From the NCBI RefSeq assembly GCF_019392335.1, contig NZ_JAHXRQ010000001.1:558001-622000 (forward strand): a DNA stretch of 64,000 nt. The letters run 5' to 3'. A model generated the notes under the pieces. It did no database searches. It was not told the DNA's origin and saw only the letters and a program-made list of their open reading frames with translations. Of this stretch, positions 1-8,831 are shown one piece after another. The stretch's first letter is position 1. Each line of letters opens with the position of its first letter. Source of the DNA: Mameliella sp. CS4. Lineage in GTDB: Bacteria; Pseudomonadota; Alphaproteobacteria; Rhodobacterales; Rhodobacteraceae. Both the position numbers and the translations under genes were made by a program.

Positions 1-134
1 TTGTGAAAGACGCCGAGGGCGAGGTGATCGAAGGCTCGCCCACCGCCGTCAAGCGTCAGAAAGACGTCTGGACCTATGCCCGCAACATGGGCAGCGATGA
101 TCCCAACTGGCAGCTTGTCGCCACGGACGAATGA
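1..134 (+). CDS. Tim44-like domain protein, C-terminal fragment
   Basis: This is the last 43 codons of a gene that begins before the window, read in frame from base 3 to the TGA at 132-134. The visible end has the pattern DVWTYARN, then DPNWQLVATDE, which is how bacterial Tim44-like (TimA-type) proteins usually end. The ATG of mltA overlaps the stop by four bases (ATGA), so the two genes are translationally coupled. A Tim44-like gene before mltA and a Smr gene is a common alphaproteobacterial order. The identification rests on this short tail and the neighbours. Confidence 0.7.
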   Translation, partial: VKDAEGEVIEGSPTAVKRQKDVWTYARNMGSDDPNWQLVATDE

Positions 135-1171
135 CGCGCCTTCTCCTTGCGATCACATTTGCGATATCCATCATGACCGGCCCCGCCTCCGCAGAGACGG
201 GGCCGCGTTATGACATCCTGGATTTCGCGGATCTGCAGGGATGGGCCGGGGATGACCACGCGGCCGCGCTTGCCGCCTTTCTGGAAACCTGTCGCGATCT
301 CGACGATCCGGACTGGGCCGCGCTGTGTGGCCTGGCCCGGGAAACCAAGGACGCGCGTGGGTTCTTTGAACTGCTGTTCCGCCCTGTCCTGATCCGGGAC
401 GGTGCAGAGATGTTGTTCACCGGGTACTTCGAACCGGAACTCAACGGCGCGCCCTACCGCAACAGCACCTACCGTTACCCTGTCTACAAGATGCCACCCG
501 AAGCGCGGGCCAGCCGCCCCTGGCTGACCCGGCGCCAGTTGCTGACCTCCGGGGTGATGGAGGGCAGGGGCCTTGAAATCGCCTGGGTCGATGATCCGGT
601 AGAGCTGTTTTTTCTGCAAATCCAAGGGTCTGGCCGTATCCGGTTCCCGGACGGGCGGGTGGTCCGCGTCGGCTATGGCGGGGCCAATGGCCATCCCTAT
701 CGCTCGATCGGTCGAGAGCTGGTGCGGCGCGGTGTCTATACCGCGCACCAGGTCTCTATGCAGGTGATCGCGAACTGGGTCCGGCGCAATCCGGTTGCGG
801 GGCGGGACCTGCTCTATCACAACGCGGCCTATGTCTTTTTCCGCGAGGTGAACGAGGTGCCGCCCGAAAAAGGACCGCTGGGCGCGATGAATCGCTCGAT
901 CACACCCCTGCGGTCCATCGCGGTCGATCCCCGCTACACGCCGCTTGGCGCGCCGGTCTGGATCGAAAAAGAGGGCGCCGACCCGATGAACCGGCTGATG
1001 ATCGCCCAGGACACGGGGTCGGCCATCAAGGGGGCGCAACGGGCTGACATATTCTACGGCACGGGCGACGAGGCGGGCCGGATCGCGGGGCGAACCAAGG
1101 ACGGCGGGCGCATGATTGTCCTGATGCCGATCCAGCGCGCCTACGCGCTCTTGCCCGAACCGGTGCAATGA
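131..1171 (+). CDS. mltA: MltA-type membrane-bound lytic murein transglycosylase
   Basis: A 346-residue murein transglycosylase that cleaves the glycan strands of peptidoglycan, releasing 1,6-anhydromuropeptides in the periplasm. Residues 1-21 form a signal peptide ending in SAE. The MltA domain follows, with the GYFEPELNG stretch near residue 98, and the C-terminal 3D domain contains AQDTGSAIKGAQRADIFYG, where D294 is the likely catalytic aspartate. I see no lipobox cysteine at the signal end, unlike the E. coli enzyme, so it may be soluble in the periplasm. The start overlaps the upstream stop by four bases, and the end overlaps the Smr gene by four bases. Confidence 0.93.
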   Translation: MTRLLLAITFAISIMTGPASAETGPRYDILDFADLQGWAGDDHAAALAAFLETCRDLDDPDWAALCGLARETKDARGFFELLFRPVLIRDGAEMLFTGYFEPELNGAPYRNSTYRYPVYKMPPEARASRPWLTRRQLLTSGVMEGRGLEIAWVDDPVELFFLQIQGSGRIRFPDGRVVRVGYGGANGHPYRSIGRELVRRGVYTAHQVSMQVIANWVRRNPVAGRDLLYHNAAYVFFREVNEVPPEKGPLGAMNRSITPLRSIAVDPRYTPLGAPVWIEKEGADPMNRLMIAQDTGSAIKGAQRADIFYGTGDEAGRIAGRTKDGGRMIVLMPIQRAYALLPEPVQ

Positions 1172-1767
1172 CCCGGCGGCGCAAACTACGGCCCGAAGAG
1201 CAGGAGCTCTGGCAACAGGTCGCCAAAACCGCGGATCCGCTGCACAAGCGCCCCGCCCGCAAGTCGGAAGAAGCCAAGCCGCCGCCGAAACCGCTGACCT
1301 CCGGTAAAGAGACGCCGCGCGATCCGCTGTCGCCCTTTGCCCTGGGCGACAAGGCGGGATCGCGGACGCAGACCCATGTCTTTGCCAAGACCACCGCCGA
1401 CCACCTGCACGAGGCGCCGGTGCGCATGGATGCCAAGGTCTTTACCCGGCTCAAGCGTGGCAAGCTGGTCCCCGAGGCGCGCATCGACCTGCACGGGATG
1501 ACCGTGGACCGCGCGCATGGTGCCCTGGCCCAGTTCATCCTGAATGCCCAGGCGCGGGGGTTCCGCCTGGTGCTGGTCATCACCGGCAAGGGCCAGCGCG
1601 AAGATCCTTATGATCCGATGCCCCGCCGCCGGGGTGTGCTCAAGACGCAGGTGCCGATGTGGCTGCAGATGCCGCCTTTGGCCGGGGCCGTCCTGCAGGT
1701 GTCGCTGTCGCACCGCAAACATGGCGGCGAAGGCGCCTACTATGTCTATCTCAAGCGCCGGCGCTGA
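1168..1767 (+). CDS. Smr/MutS2-type domain protein
   Basis: A 199-residue protein with a charged, proline-rich N-terminal half (about 1-95) and a C-terminal Smr domain (about 105-199). Visible Smr hallmarks are the DLHGMT motif near residue 110, the VITGKG loop, and the closing segment with SHRKHGGEGAYYVYLKRRR. Smr domains are DNA or RNA nucleases in several families, and the role of stand-alone proteobacterial versions is not settled. It starts on an ATGA overlap with mltA, so it belongs to the same transcription unit. Confidence 0.88.
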   Translation: MTRRRKLRPEEQELWQQVAKTADPLHKRPARKSEEAKPPPKPLTSGKETPRDPLSPFALGDKAGSRTQTHVFAKTTADHLHEAPVRMDAKVFTRLKRGKLVPEARIDLHGMTVDRAHGALAQFILNAQARGFRLVLVITGKGQREDPYDPMPRRRGVLKTQVPMWLQMPPLAGAVLQVSLSHRKHGGEGAYYVYLKRRR

Positions 1768-1783
1768 GCCTATCAATGCTCGG

Positions 1784-1797
1784 CCCCGGTGCCGGGG
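1784..1797. terminator. GC-rich hairpin after the Smr gene
   Basis: CCCCGG and CCGGGG flank a two-base centre, 16 bases after the Smr stop codon. No T-run follows, so it is at best a weak or Rho-dependent end point. Confidence 0.25.
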
Positions 1798-1815
1798 TTA
1801 ACGATGTCCTGCCGC

Positions 1816-1863
1816 TTTGTACAAAATGCTGGAAACGACGTACAAAACGTACGTTTTGTACAA
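1816..1863. promoter_or_regulatory. Cluster of GTACAAA/TTTGTAC palindromes
   Basis: Between two convergent genes lies a 10-base palindrome TTTGTACAAA (1816-1825) and, 14 bases on, a perfect 22-base palindrome (1840-1861) made of GTACAAAACGT and its reverse complement. Its right arm also extends into a further TTTTGTACAA (1854-1863). The core GTACAAA thus appears repeatedly in both orientations, as expected for a dimeric DNA-binding protein. It is AT-rich without a T-run, so it does not look like an intrinsic terminator. The binding protein is unknown. Confidence 0.5.
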
Positions 1864-1877
1864 GATTTCGGGTGCGA

Positions 1878-3089
1878 TCACAGCACCCTCCGGGCCCGTG
1901 AAACCCCCATCCACATCATCGCCGTGGTAAAGAGAAAATAGATCGCGACGCCGATATACTGCGTCTCGATCCCGACGCCGAAGTCGATCAAATAGCCGGT
2001 AATCCCCGGTCCGATGGCAGAGCCGAAGACCATCACCGCCGCCGCCATCGCCTTGATCGCGCCAAGGCTGCGGGTGCCATAGAACTCGGCCCAGAAAGCA
2101 TTCGGCAGCGTATGTGTGGCCCCCGTGGTCATCGCCACAAACAGCAGCCCGACCAGCGTCCAGCCTAGGCTATCCCCCAGCGCGAAGCAGAAAAAGCCAA
2201 CAAACATGGGCAGTTGCGACCACGGGATCAGCCGTCCGGTCCCCAGCCGATCCAGCAGACCACCGGCCATGACCATCGCGCCGACCGCCGCCGCCGTGTA
2301 GATCGGGAACAGCGCCGTCAGCTCGAGGTGGGACCATCCCTTGACTTCGGCGAAATGCACTTGCTGAAAGAAAAACGCCGTGTTGAAGGCCGCCGGTCCC
2401 AGGAGCGCCGGAACCATGAACCAGAACAGCCAGTGTTTCAGCACCTCGGGCCGTGCCCAGTGCCGCTGGCCCATTCCGACGGAATGATCCGTTTCCGCAT
2501 GGCTCTGCGGTGTCCTCTCCCGCCGCAACAGCAACAGCAGAACCGGAATTGCCGCAAGGCTGACGCAAGCCACCCCGACCCAAAGCCAGCGCCAGTCCAT
2601 CACCAGCATCAGCGAGACGAAACTGACCGGCAGCAGCGCCTCACCCAGCGCGAAACCGAGCCCGGCGACCGACAGCGCCTTGCCCCGCGTGGCCACGAAC
2701 CAGCGCGACATCGACACGACGGCTGTATGGCTGGCCATGCCCTGGCCGCAGAACCGCAGGGCGAAGATCACCAGGGGCAGCAGGGCCGCCCAGGCGTTCA
2801 AAGCCATGAACAGGCAAGAGCTTGCCAGCAAGATCAATACGATAGAACCGATCACCCGGGTGCGGAACCGGTCCGTCAATGCGCCTGCCCAGACCATGAC
2901 CACCGCCGAGGCACTGGTGCCGATCGTGTAGATCCCGCCCCATTGCCCGTGGCTGAGGTCAAAGCCTTCGCGGATTTCGCCTGCAAAGATCGAGATGAAG
3001 AAGGTCTGGCCGAAGCTCGACAAAAATGTGAGCAGCGCGCCAGCGGAGAGCCAGCGCGCGTTTTCGGCGAGAAAGCGAATGAGACTCAT
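1878..3089 (-). CDS. MFS transporter
   Basis: A 403-residue major facilitator superfamily permease with about twelve hydrophobic segments. The loop after the second segment reads GALTDRFRTR, the family motif A. I take the ATG at 3089 as start because GGGAGGGAC lies just before it. The reading frame continues upstream, but that part is Arg/Pro-rich and not membrane-like. The substrate cannot be told from the sequence. The gene converges on the Smr gene and stands alone, with the polysaccharide export gene upstream on the same strand. Confidence 0.85.
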   Translation of the reverse strand: MSLIRFLAENARWLSAGALLTFLSSFGQTFFISIFAGEIREGFDLSHGQWGGIYTIGTSASAVVMVWAGALTDRFRTRVIGSIVLILLASSCLFMALNAWAALLPLVIFALRFCGQGMASHTAVVSMSRWFVATRGKALSVAGLGFALGEALLPVSFVSLMLVMDWRWLWVGVACVSLAAIPVLLLLLRRERTPQSHAETDHSVGMGQRHWARPEVLKHWLFWFMVPALLGPAAFNTAFFFQQVHFAEVKGWSHLELTALFPIYTAAAVGAMVMAGGLLDRLGTGRLIPWSQLPMFVGFFCFALGDSLGWTLVGLLFVAMTTGATHTLPNAFWAEFYGTRSLGAIKAMAAAVMVFGSAIGPGITGYLIDFGVGIETQYIGVAIYFLFTTAMMWMGVSRARRVL

Positions 3090-3147
3090 GTCCCTCCCTT
3101 GTCCCGCGATGTGTGAAGAGGCGGCCGCTGAACGCGCCCGCCAGAGG

Positions 3148-4266
3148 TCAGTTCGAAATGGCGTTTGCCTGGGCAGAGACGCCCAGCACCGCTCCGACCA
3201 GGCCAAAGACCGTCTGGGCCGAGGTGATCGGGCTTTCGGTGGCCAGGACGGTGTCATCCGGCTGGATCTGGAACTTGCGCGCCGCGAACAGGCCGTCAGC
3301 GCTGGTCAGATCCAGGGTAAACACGACCTGCTGCATCTTGGGGCCATGCCCGGTGGGGCTGACGGCCTCGGCGGGGTACTCCCGCAGCACCAGAACACCC
3401 TTGGGATCGGCACGCGTATCCGACAGGCCACCCATGAGCGATACGGCCTCAAGCGCGGTGACGTAATCCTTGGGGAAATAGATCAGGTTCTCGATCCCGC
3501 TGGCGCCAAGAGCGGTAAAGCTGCGCTCGTCCTGCTCGATGACCACCGTGTCACGCGGCAGAAGAAGCGCGTTCTTGGACCCGTCCGACAGCAGTTGCGA
3601 CACTGAGATTTCGTAGGTCTTGGAGCCGCGCAGCAGCCGGATACGGGGGTTGCGCAGATCGGGCATTACGCCCCCGGCATCTGCCAAGAGGTTGAGAACC
3701 TTGTAGTTTCTCGAAGGCAGGGGGTAAGCACCGGGTTTGCCCACACCACCCACGACGTCAACCGTGTGATCGCGGCCCTGTTGCAGGTTCAGCTGGACCT
3801 GCGCCGAGGGCAGGATCGGCGCCAGCCGTTCCTGGATCTTGGCGCGGGCGCCGGTCGCGGTCAGGCCACGAATGCCAACCTTGTTGACGTAGGGCAAAAA
3901 GACCGAACCCTGGGCATCGACCTCGACACCCTTGATCTCGGCAAAGCGTTCACCGGGGCTGGTCAGCAAGGAATTGTCCTGGCTGTCCCAGATGATGATG
4001 TCGATCCGGTCGCCCGTGCGGATTACCGAAGAGCTGCTGCCGTGGCTGGTGTTGGGCCAATGATAATGGCCGTGCCATCCGCTGGCGGACCATGTGGCCA
4101 GCCCGGGCACGTTTGCGCGGGTCACTTCGATCACCTGGAAGGTCGGTTTTTCCGCATCCTTCTGGTTGAGTACCTCGGACTGGATCGCCGCGCCACGCGG
4201 CAGGCTGCACGCCGCCAAGGCAAGGACGGCGGCCAACAGGGTGATAAGTCTCAGTTTTCCAGACAC
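3148..4266 (-). CDS. Wza-like polysaccharide export lipoprotein
   Basis: A 372-residue outer-membrane polysaccharide export protein. The N-terminus is a lipoprotein signal with the lipobox LAAC (C20). A polysaccharide-export domain lies at roughly 85-170 (RTGDRIDIIIWD, then LPYVNKVGIRG), followed by SLBB-type repeats (VVGGVGKPGAYPLPS and a second one in the C-terminal half). Family members form the outer-membrane channel for capsule or exopolysaccharide. It is divergent from the SDR/transferase pair that starts at 4361 and shares its 94-base promoter region. No Wzc-like kinase is nearby. Confidence 0.9.
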   Translation of the reverse strand: MSGKLRLITLLAAVLALAACSLPRGAAIQSEVLNQKDAEKPTFQVIEVTRANVPGLATWSASGWHGHYHWPNTSHGSSSSVIRTGDRIDIIIWDSQDNSLLTSPGERFAEIKGVEVDAQGSVFLPYVNKVGIRGLTATGARAKIQERLAPILPSAQVQLNLQQGRDHTVDVVGGVGKPGAYPLPSRNYKVLNLLADAGGVMPDLRNPRIRLLRGSKTYEISVSQLLSDGSKNALLLPRDTVVIEQDERSFTALGASGIENLIYFPKDYVTALEAVSLMGGLSDTRADPKGVLVLREYPAEAVSPTGHGPKMQQVVFTLDLTSADGLFAARKFQIQPDDTVLATESPITSAQTVFGLVGAVLGVSAQANAISN

Positions 4267-4360
4267 TCCAGTCCCCCAACCGGTGATTGACTCTTTCTAG
4301 CGGTTCAATCCGCTGATAGACAGTCTGACGGTCGATTGAAAGCGAATTGAGGGTCAAACC

Positions 4361-5200
4361 GTGGCAGGAACACAGCAATCCGGCAAGGTCCTGCTGCTGG
4401 GTGCCGGCGGAAAACTGGGCAGAATGCTCTGCGCTTTGTGGCAATCCGGGGCTTTCGCGCTGGTTCCGGTCTACCGGTCCGAAGGGCAGGGCGGGCTTGT
4501 CTGGGCCCCCGGAGACCCCGTGCCGGCGGTCGAGGGCGTGGTCGCGGTGATCGCCCTATGGGGTGTGACGCCGGGATCTGGAATCAACCTGGACGACAAT
4601 ACACGGCTTGCCTTGGCGGCTATGGATCTGGGCAAGGCGCTGGGCGCCGGGGCGGTCGTGCATTGCTCCAGCGCGGCGGTCTATCAGCCGGGGGCACAGC
4701 CGATTTCGGAAACCGGATCTGTTTGTCCCGGGTCGGACTATGGCCGGGCCAAGCTGGCAATGGAAAAGGCGATCGAGGACGGTGCCAGTGGCGAGGGGAT
4801 GCGCAATATCATCCTGCGGATCGGGAATGTCGCGGGGGCGGACAGCCTCTTTGCCAACCTGCGGTCCGGTGGTCGCATCACGCTGGACCGTTTTGCAGAT
4901 GGCACCAGCCCGACCCGCAGCTATATTGCGCCGCCTGACCTTGTGCGGGTGATCGAGGCGTTGGTGGAGGACGGCACCGCAGCGGGCACATACAATGTGG
5001 CCGCGCCCACTCCCACGGCAATGGGCGACATTGCCCGCGTGGCGGGCTGTTCGATTGACTGGCGCGCGGCGCCGGAGACGGCGATGCCGATGGTCTGGCT
5101 CGACACTTCGCGGCTGTCCACGATCCTCGCGCTGCCGCCCGAGGCCGCCGCGCCGGATCACCTGGTCGAGGGCGCGCGCGCAGGGGGCACCTGGCCATGA
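4361..5200 (+). CDS. NAD(P)-dependent epimerase/dehydratase (extended SDR)
   Basis: A 279-residue Rossmann-fold enzyme. The dinucleotide-binding loop VLLLGAGGKLGRM is at residues 10-22. HCSSAAVY and DYGRAK supply the Ser and the Tyr-xxx-Lys of the SDR active site. The start is a GTG. It probably acts on a nucleotide sugar that feeds the polysaccharide whose export genes surround it, but the substrate cannot be read from the sequence. Its stop overlaps the ATG of the sugar transferase by four bases, so the two are coupled. Confidence 0.85.
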   Translation: MAGTQQSGKVLLLGAGGKLGRMLCALWQSGAFALVPVYRSEGQGGLVWAPGDPVPAVEGVVAVIALWGVTPGSGINLDDNTRLALAAMDLGKALGAGAVVHCSSAAVYQPGAQPISETGSVCPGSDYGRAKLAMEKAIEDGASGEGMRNIILRIGNVAGADSLFANLRSGGRITLDRFADGTSPTRSYIAPPDLVRVIEALVEDGTAAGTYNVAAPTPTAMGDIARVAGCSIDWRAAPETAMPMVWLDTSRLSTILALPPEAAAPDHLVEGARAGGTWP

Positions 5201-5826
5201 AGACAAGGCGGCCCCTGCTGCATACGCTTGATTTCCTTTATGCAATCGGGATGTCGGTGCTGTTGTCGCCGCTCATCCTTTACGTGGCCGTTGTTGTCTG
5301 GCGCAACGACGGATGGCCGATCATCTACCGTTCGGAACGGATGAAAAGCCCGACGCAGTCTTTCATGCTGTGGAAGTTCCGAACGATGAAGAACGATCCG
5401 CGCGATGCGGGTGTCACCGGTCCGTCCAAGTCTGGCCGGATCACGCCCACGGGCGCCTGGCTGCGGCGCAAGCGTCTGGATGAACTGCCCCAGCTCTGGA
5501 ATATCCTGCGGGGAGATATGGGATTTGTCGGACCCCGCGCGCCCCTGCGGCGCTACGTCGAGAAATACCCCGAACTATACGCAGAGGTGCTGAAGGAACG
5601 GCCCGGGATCACGGGCATGGCCTCGATGGCGTTTCACAAGTCAGAGGAACGTCTGCTGGCGCGGACCGAGACCGCAGAAGAGACCGAAGAGGTCTATTGC
5701 CGCCGCTGCATCCCGCGCAAGGCCCGACTGGACCGGCTGTACGCGGCGCGGCGCAACCCCTGCACGGATCAAAGGCTGATGTGGGCGACGGTGTTTCGGC
5801 GGGTGTCCATGCACCGGCGCCGCTGA
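5197..5826 (+). CDS. Small monotopic phosphoglycosyl transferase (bacterial sugar transferase)
   Basis: A 209-residue enzyme of the PglC/WcaJ catalytic-domain type, which moves a sugar-1-phosphate onto undecaprenyl phosphate and starts repeat-unit synthesis on the inner membrane. A single hydrophobic segment spans residues 12-36. FRTMKND follows at about 61-67. The catalytic pair is D95-E96 in RLDELPQLWN, with GDMGFVGPR after it and ERPGITG later. It lacks the four extra N-terminal membrane segments of WcaJ. The C-terminal 40 residues are Arg-rich with three cysteines, which is unusual. It ends four bases from the convergent YjbF gene. Confidence 0.9.
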   Translation: MKTRRPLLHTLDFLYAIGMSVLLSPLILYVAVVVWRNDGWPIIYRSERMKSPTQSFMLWKFRTMKNDPRDAGVTGPSKSGRITPTGAWLRRKRLDELPQLWNILRGDMGFVGPRAPLRRYVEKYPELYAEVLKERPGITGMASMAFHKSEERLLARTETAEETEEVYCRRCIPRKARLDRLYAARRNPCTDQRLMWATVFRRVSMHRRR

Positions 5827-5839
5827 GGATCAGCGGCGC
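5817..5839. terminator. Perfect hairpin containing both convergent stop codons
   Basis: GCGCCGCTGA and TCAGCGGCGC form a perfect 10-bp stem with a GGA loop. The TGA of the sugar transferase (5824-5826) ends the left arm and the reverse TGA of the YjbF gene (5830-5832) begins the right arm. It can form in both transcripts. No T-run follows on either strand, so termination may need Rho, or the hairpin may protect 3' ends. Confidence 0.5.
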
Positions 5840-6513
5840 AGAACCTGCGAGTTCACGTAGCCGATGTAGCTGCCCAGCCATTGCCTGCCGCTATAGATAT
5901 ATCCGTCAGAGCCGACCACATAGGCATTGGTGAAATCGCGCGACACGCCGTCGGCGGCGGTACACTTGGCCGTGACCAGCTGACCGCTGGCACGGACAAG
6001 CCCGGCTGCCACGGGCACGTTTCCGCCCGTCGTCAGGTAACAGGAATACCGGCGCACCTCGGTCACGTCCTCGGGCGTCAGGAAGCGCTGATCATAGCTG
6101 ACACGGCCCTCGCGGCGCGCCTTGACGTAGGCAATCAGCTGATCCTCTTCCGAGGACATCAGGTCGCCACCCAGGCCACGGGTCGAGGTGATCATGCCAT
6201 CGCGCAGGACGATCACCTGGCGGGCCGGGTTGCCGTAGGTCTGGTAGGGGCCGTTGCGCTGGATGTCCTGCAGGAGGACCTGCACCTTGCCGCGGCTTTC
6301 CAGTTCGAACAGGTAGACGGAATCGGTAGTGGATCCCAGCGCCTGCGCGATCTGCTGCGGTGTCAGCGGCTTGGGCGCCTGCTTTTTCGAAAAGATCGCC
6401 TTGGGCAGCTGCTTGAGCAGCGCCGTGGTGTCCTTGTTCGCGTTGCCGCAGGAAACCAGGGCCAGAGCCGCCGTCAGGGCCAGGCCGATGCGTGTAATGC
6501 TGCGCCGGGTCAT
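5830..6513 (-). CDS. yjbF: YjbF-family lipoprotein (GfcB-like)
   Basis: A 227-residue YjbF/GfcB-family protein, found in E. coli yjbEFGH and group 4 capsule loci. The signal peptide ends in the lipobox LVSC (C22). The family core is visible from about residue 60 to 150 (VYLFELESRGKV, then VIVLRDGMI and TRGLGGDL). The start is the ATG at 6513, which overlaps the stop of the YjbH gene by four bases. A TTG 18 bases further out is possible but less likely. It probably works with YjbH in exopolysaccharide secretion at the outer membrane. Confidence 0.85.
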   Translation of the reverse strand: MTRRSITRIGLALTAALALVSCGNANKDTTALLKQLPKAIFSKKQAPKPLTPQQIAQALGSTTDSVYLFELESRGKVQVLLQDIQRNGPYQTYGNPARQVIVLRDGMITSTRGLGGDLMSSEEDQLIAYVKARREGRVSYDQRFLTPEDVTEVRRYSCYLTTGGNVPVAAGLVRASGQLVTAKCTAADGVSRDFTNAYVVGSDGYIYSGRQWLGSYIGYVNSQVLRR

Positions 6514-8660
6514 CGCCAGAACCTTCCCCAAGAATTGACAGCGTCCGGTTTGTGGTAGTCGCGGACCTGTTCGTAGAGACGCCCGTTGACGTTCAGACGC
6601 GCCCCGCCGTCCCGCGACAGCGACTGGATGACCACATCGTTGCGGCGCCGCGACGGTTGGCCGAAGAAGGTGGCCAGCGGCATGGTGAAACGGATGCCCT
6701 TGTCGAACGAGCCTTCGCCAAAGTCCTCGAAGGAGGCATCGGTAAAGGTGGCGTAGGCGCCCACGCGCCAGCCATTCGCGAACTCGCGGTCCAGAGAGAC
6801 GGTCGCGCCATAGTCGCCTGCCAGGTAGCGACCCACGTCAAGTTGACCGTGGAAGCCATTGCCGAAGGCATAGTAGGCCGAGACATGGCCGTTGACGTTG
6901 GGGATCTCGCGCTTGACCCCGGTCACCGGGTCCGTTGTCGTCATCGACTGCAGACCAAAAAGCTGGTCGAAATCGCGGCGCTGGATGTAGTTCAGTTCGG
7001 CCCCGAGCGCGAGGCGGCTGTCGACGGGTTTCCAAAGCAGCTCGGCCGAGGCGCCGGCGTACATCTGTTCCAGATAGCCCAGCGTCACGCGGGAATAGAG
7101 GTTCTTGGCCGGGCGTCCATAATGCGCCAGCTGCAGGTACTCGATCGCGGGGTCCCCCTCGGCGGAGTAGCGGGCGTGATCGGTGCGCACGCGCGGCAGG
7201 TTCGACTCGTCAAGGCGTTTCACCTTGTCGAGGTTGCCGGTGAGCTTCTTGGTGATCGAGCCGCTGGCAATCAGGTTCGGCATGATCTCGTATTCCGCCG
7301 AGGCACGGAGGCCCGCGTCGAACCGCACAGGGTTGTCCGGGTCAAAAACCGAGAGCTGCACGAAGGGTGAAATGGCCCAGGTGAATTTCGGATAGATACC
7401 GTCATCCGGCTGTGGCGCCTTGCCAAAGCCGTCGCCGAAGTTGGTTCGGGCCAGGATCTCGTTGGCGGCATCATGTTCCAGCCGCTCCAGGTCGGACCGG
7501 CGGAAGGTGACGGCAGACATGGCCATGCCATTGACCACGGGAACGATCTCGAACACCTCGACCGAAGCGGGCATGACACGGGTCATGACACGGGCAAGCC
7601 GGCCAAAGGCCTGCGACGGGGCGCCGTACTTGGGATTCACGAGGCGGACCGTGACGCGGTTGCTCTGCAGGTCGATACCCTCGACCTCCAGCCCGTCCTT
7701 GGCGGCAAGGTTCTTGAGCGAGGCCGTGACAGAAGCCGAGCGTTGGGAATCCAGCGTCCAGCCAAGATCCGCCGCAGCTCCAGGTGCGCGGGGCGCGACC
7801 GGAAGGCCCGACGGCTCGGTGCCACCTGGCACACCCAGCGTCTTGGGGTTGGTCACAAAGGTGAATTGTGCGCCGATCTCCGTGCCCAGCACGTGATACA
7901 GCGACAGCTGGCCGCCGTTTCTGAACCGGTAGTCCACGCCAAAGTTCCAGGGGCTGGACTTGTCCGACGTGCCGCGCTTGACCTCTTCGACGTAGTCGTC
8001 CGAGGAGTATTCGACCTTGAATGTATATCGGTCGTTCGGCGAGTAGGCGATCCCGCCAAAGGCGGCCACGTCGCCCTGGAAAAAGCGATCTATCTCGGGC
8101 AGGCCGCCACGACCGGTAAAGCCCCCGGGCCGCGTGCCCATCTCTGCGAAGGGCTGGTACGATCCGAAACGGCCCCAGCCGAGACCGCCGGTGACCGTCA
8201 GGCCGGGCATGACAGTCTTGCTCGCAACGAGATATTCGCCGCTGTAGATCCCCGTCCCGATGAAGTCCTGGATGCCGACAACCACCGAGGGGCGGCGTTC
8301 GGTTTCGGTCAGGAGCTGGTAGCGCAGGTCAAAACTGCGGTCGAAAAGCGTTGATGTTCCGCCGCCAGTGAAGTTCGGGATCGATGAGTACCGGAAGCTG
8401 CCCGACAGGCGTGGCAGGATCTGGAAATAGAGAGTTGTCCGCGATGTGCCGCCGAAGTTCGCGTAAGTGCCGGCAAGTGTCGCGTCGGGCGGCACCTGGG
8501 CGGTGGGCATATCGATCAGGCCGGGAGAGCCGTACAGGTTGAACGGAAGGCTGTTGACCGCCTCCTCTGGCCAGACAGCCCCGCCGAGCGCCGACAGTAT
8601 GGTGCCCGCAAGCGCGACGCGCTTTACGAGGCCCGATTTTCCGTTGTGAAAACCCGGCAT
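6510..8660 (-). CDS. yjbH: YjbH-family outer-membrane exopolysaccharide protein
   Basis: A 716-residue YjbH/GfcD-type protein. A signal peptide covers about residues 1-32. The early motif GSPGLIDMPTAQVPPDATL is the usual YjbH opening, followed by many short alternating strands with aromatic residues, typical of an outer-membrane beta-barrel. I chose the ATG at 8660 because GAGGTGGGGG precedes it. The frame runs further upstream without a signal-like sequence. It is transcribed away from motB and is coupled to the YjbF gene. In E. coli the homologue affects exopolysaccharide production, and the exact mechanism is not known to me. Confidence 0.87.
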   Translation of the reverse strand: MPGFHNGKSGLVKRVALAGTILSALGGAVWPEEAVNSLPFNLYGSPGLIDMPTAQVPPDATLAGTYANFGGTSRTTLYFQILPRLSGSFRYSSIPNFTGGGTSTLFDRSFDLRYQLLTETERRPSVVVGIQDFIGTGIYSGEYLVASKTVMPGLTVTGGLGWGRFGSYQPFAEMGTRPGGFTGRGGLPEIDRFFQGDVAAFGGIAYSPNDRYTFKVEYSSDDYVEEVKRGTSDKSSPWNFGVDYRFRNGGQLSLYHVLGTEIGAQFTFVTNPKTLGVPGGTEPSGLPVAPRAPGAAADLGWTLDSQRSASVTASLKNLAAKDGLEVEGIDLQSNRVTVRLVNPKYGAPSQAFGRLARVMTRVMPASVEVFEIVPVVNGMAMSAVTFRRSDLERLEHDAANEILARTNFGDGFGKAPQPDDGIYPKFTWAISPFVQLSVFDPDNPVRFDAGLRASAEYEIMPNLIASGSITKKLTGNLDKVKRLDESNLPRVRTDHARYSAEGDPAIEYLQLAHYGRPAKNLYSRVTLGYLEQMYAGASAELLWKPVDSRLALGAELNYIQRRDFDQLFGLQSMTTTDPVTGVKREIPNVNGHVSAYYAFGNGFHGQLDVGRYLAGDYGATVSLDREFANGWRVGAYATFTDASFEDFGEGSFDKGIRFTMPLATFFGQPSRRRNDVVIQSLSRDGGARLNVNGRLYEQVRDYHKPDAVNSWGRFWR

Positions 8661-8831
8661 GGTCCCCCACCTCGTTGCCAACACTGTTTCCCGACCCTTG
8701 CTAATGTGTTCCTCTGGCCCTGTCCATTCGAAGGCGTCGGCCTGGATCATATTGTGGGAAAATCGGCACGCCCTTGCCGTCTTGTCCACAAGATGTGCAG
8801 GGGCCGCGCTTTAACGGTACATTTTGAAACG

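Noticed and set aside
7473..8354. A 293-codon plus-strand frame inside the YjbH gene
   Set aside because: Opposite a protein with signal peptide and barrel pattern; composition is Arg/Gly/Val-rich without known motifs.
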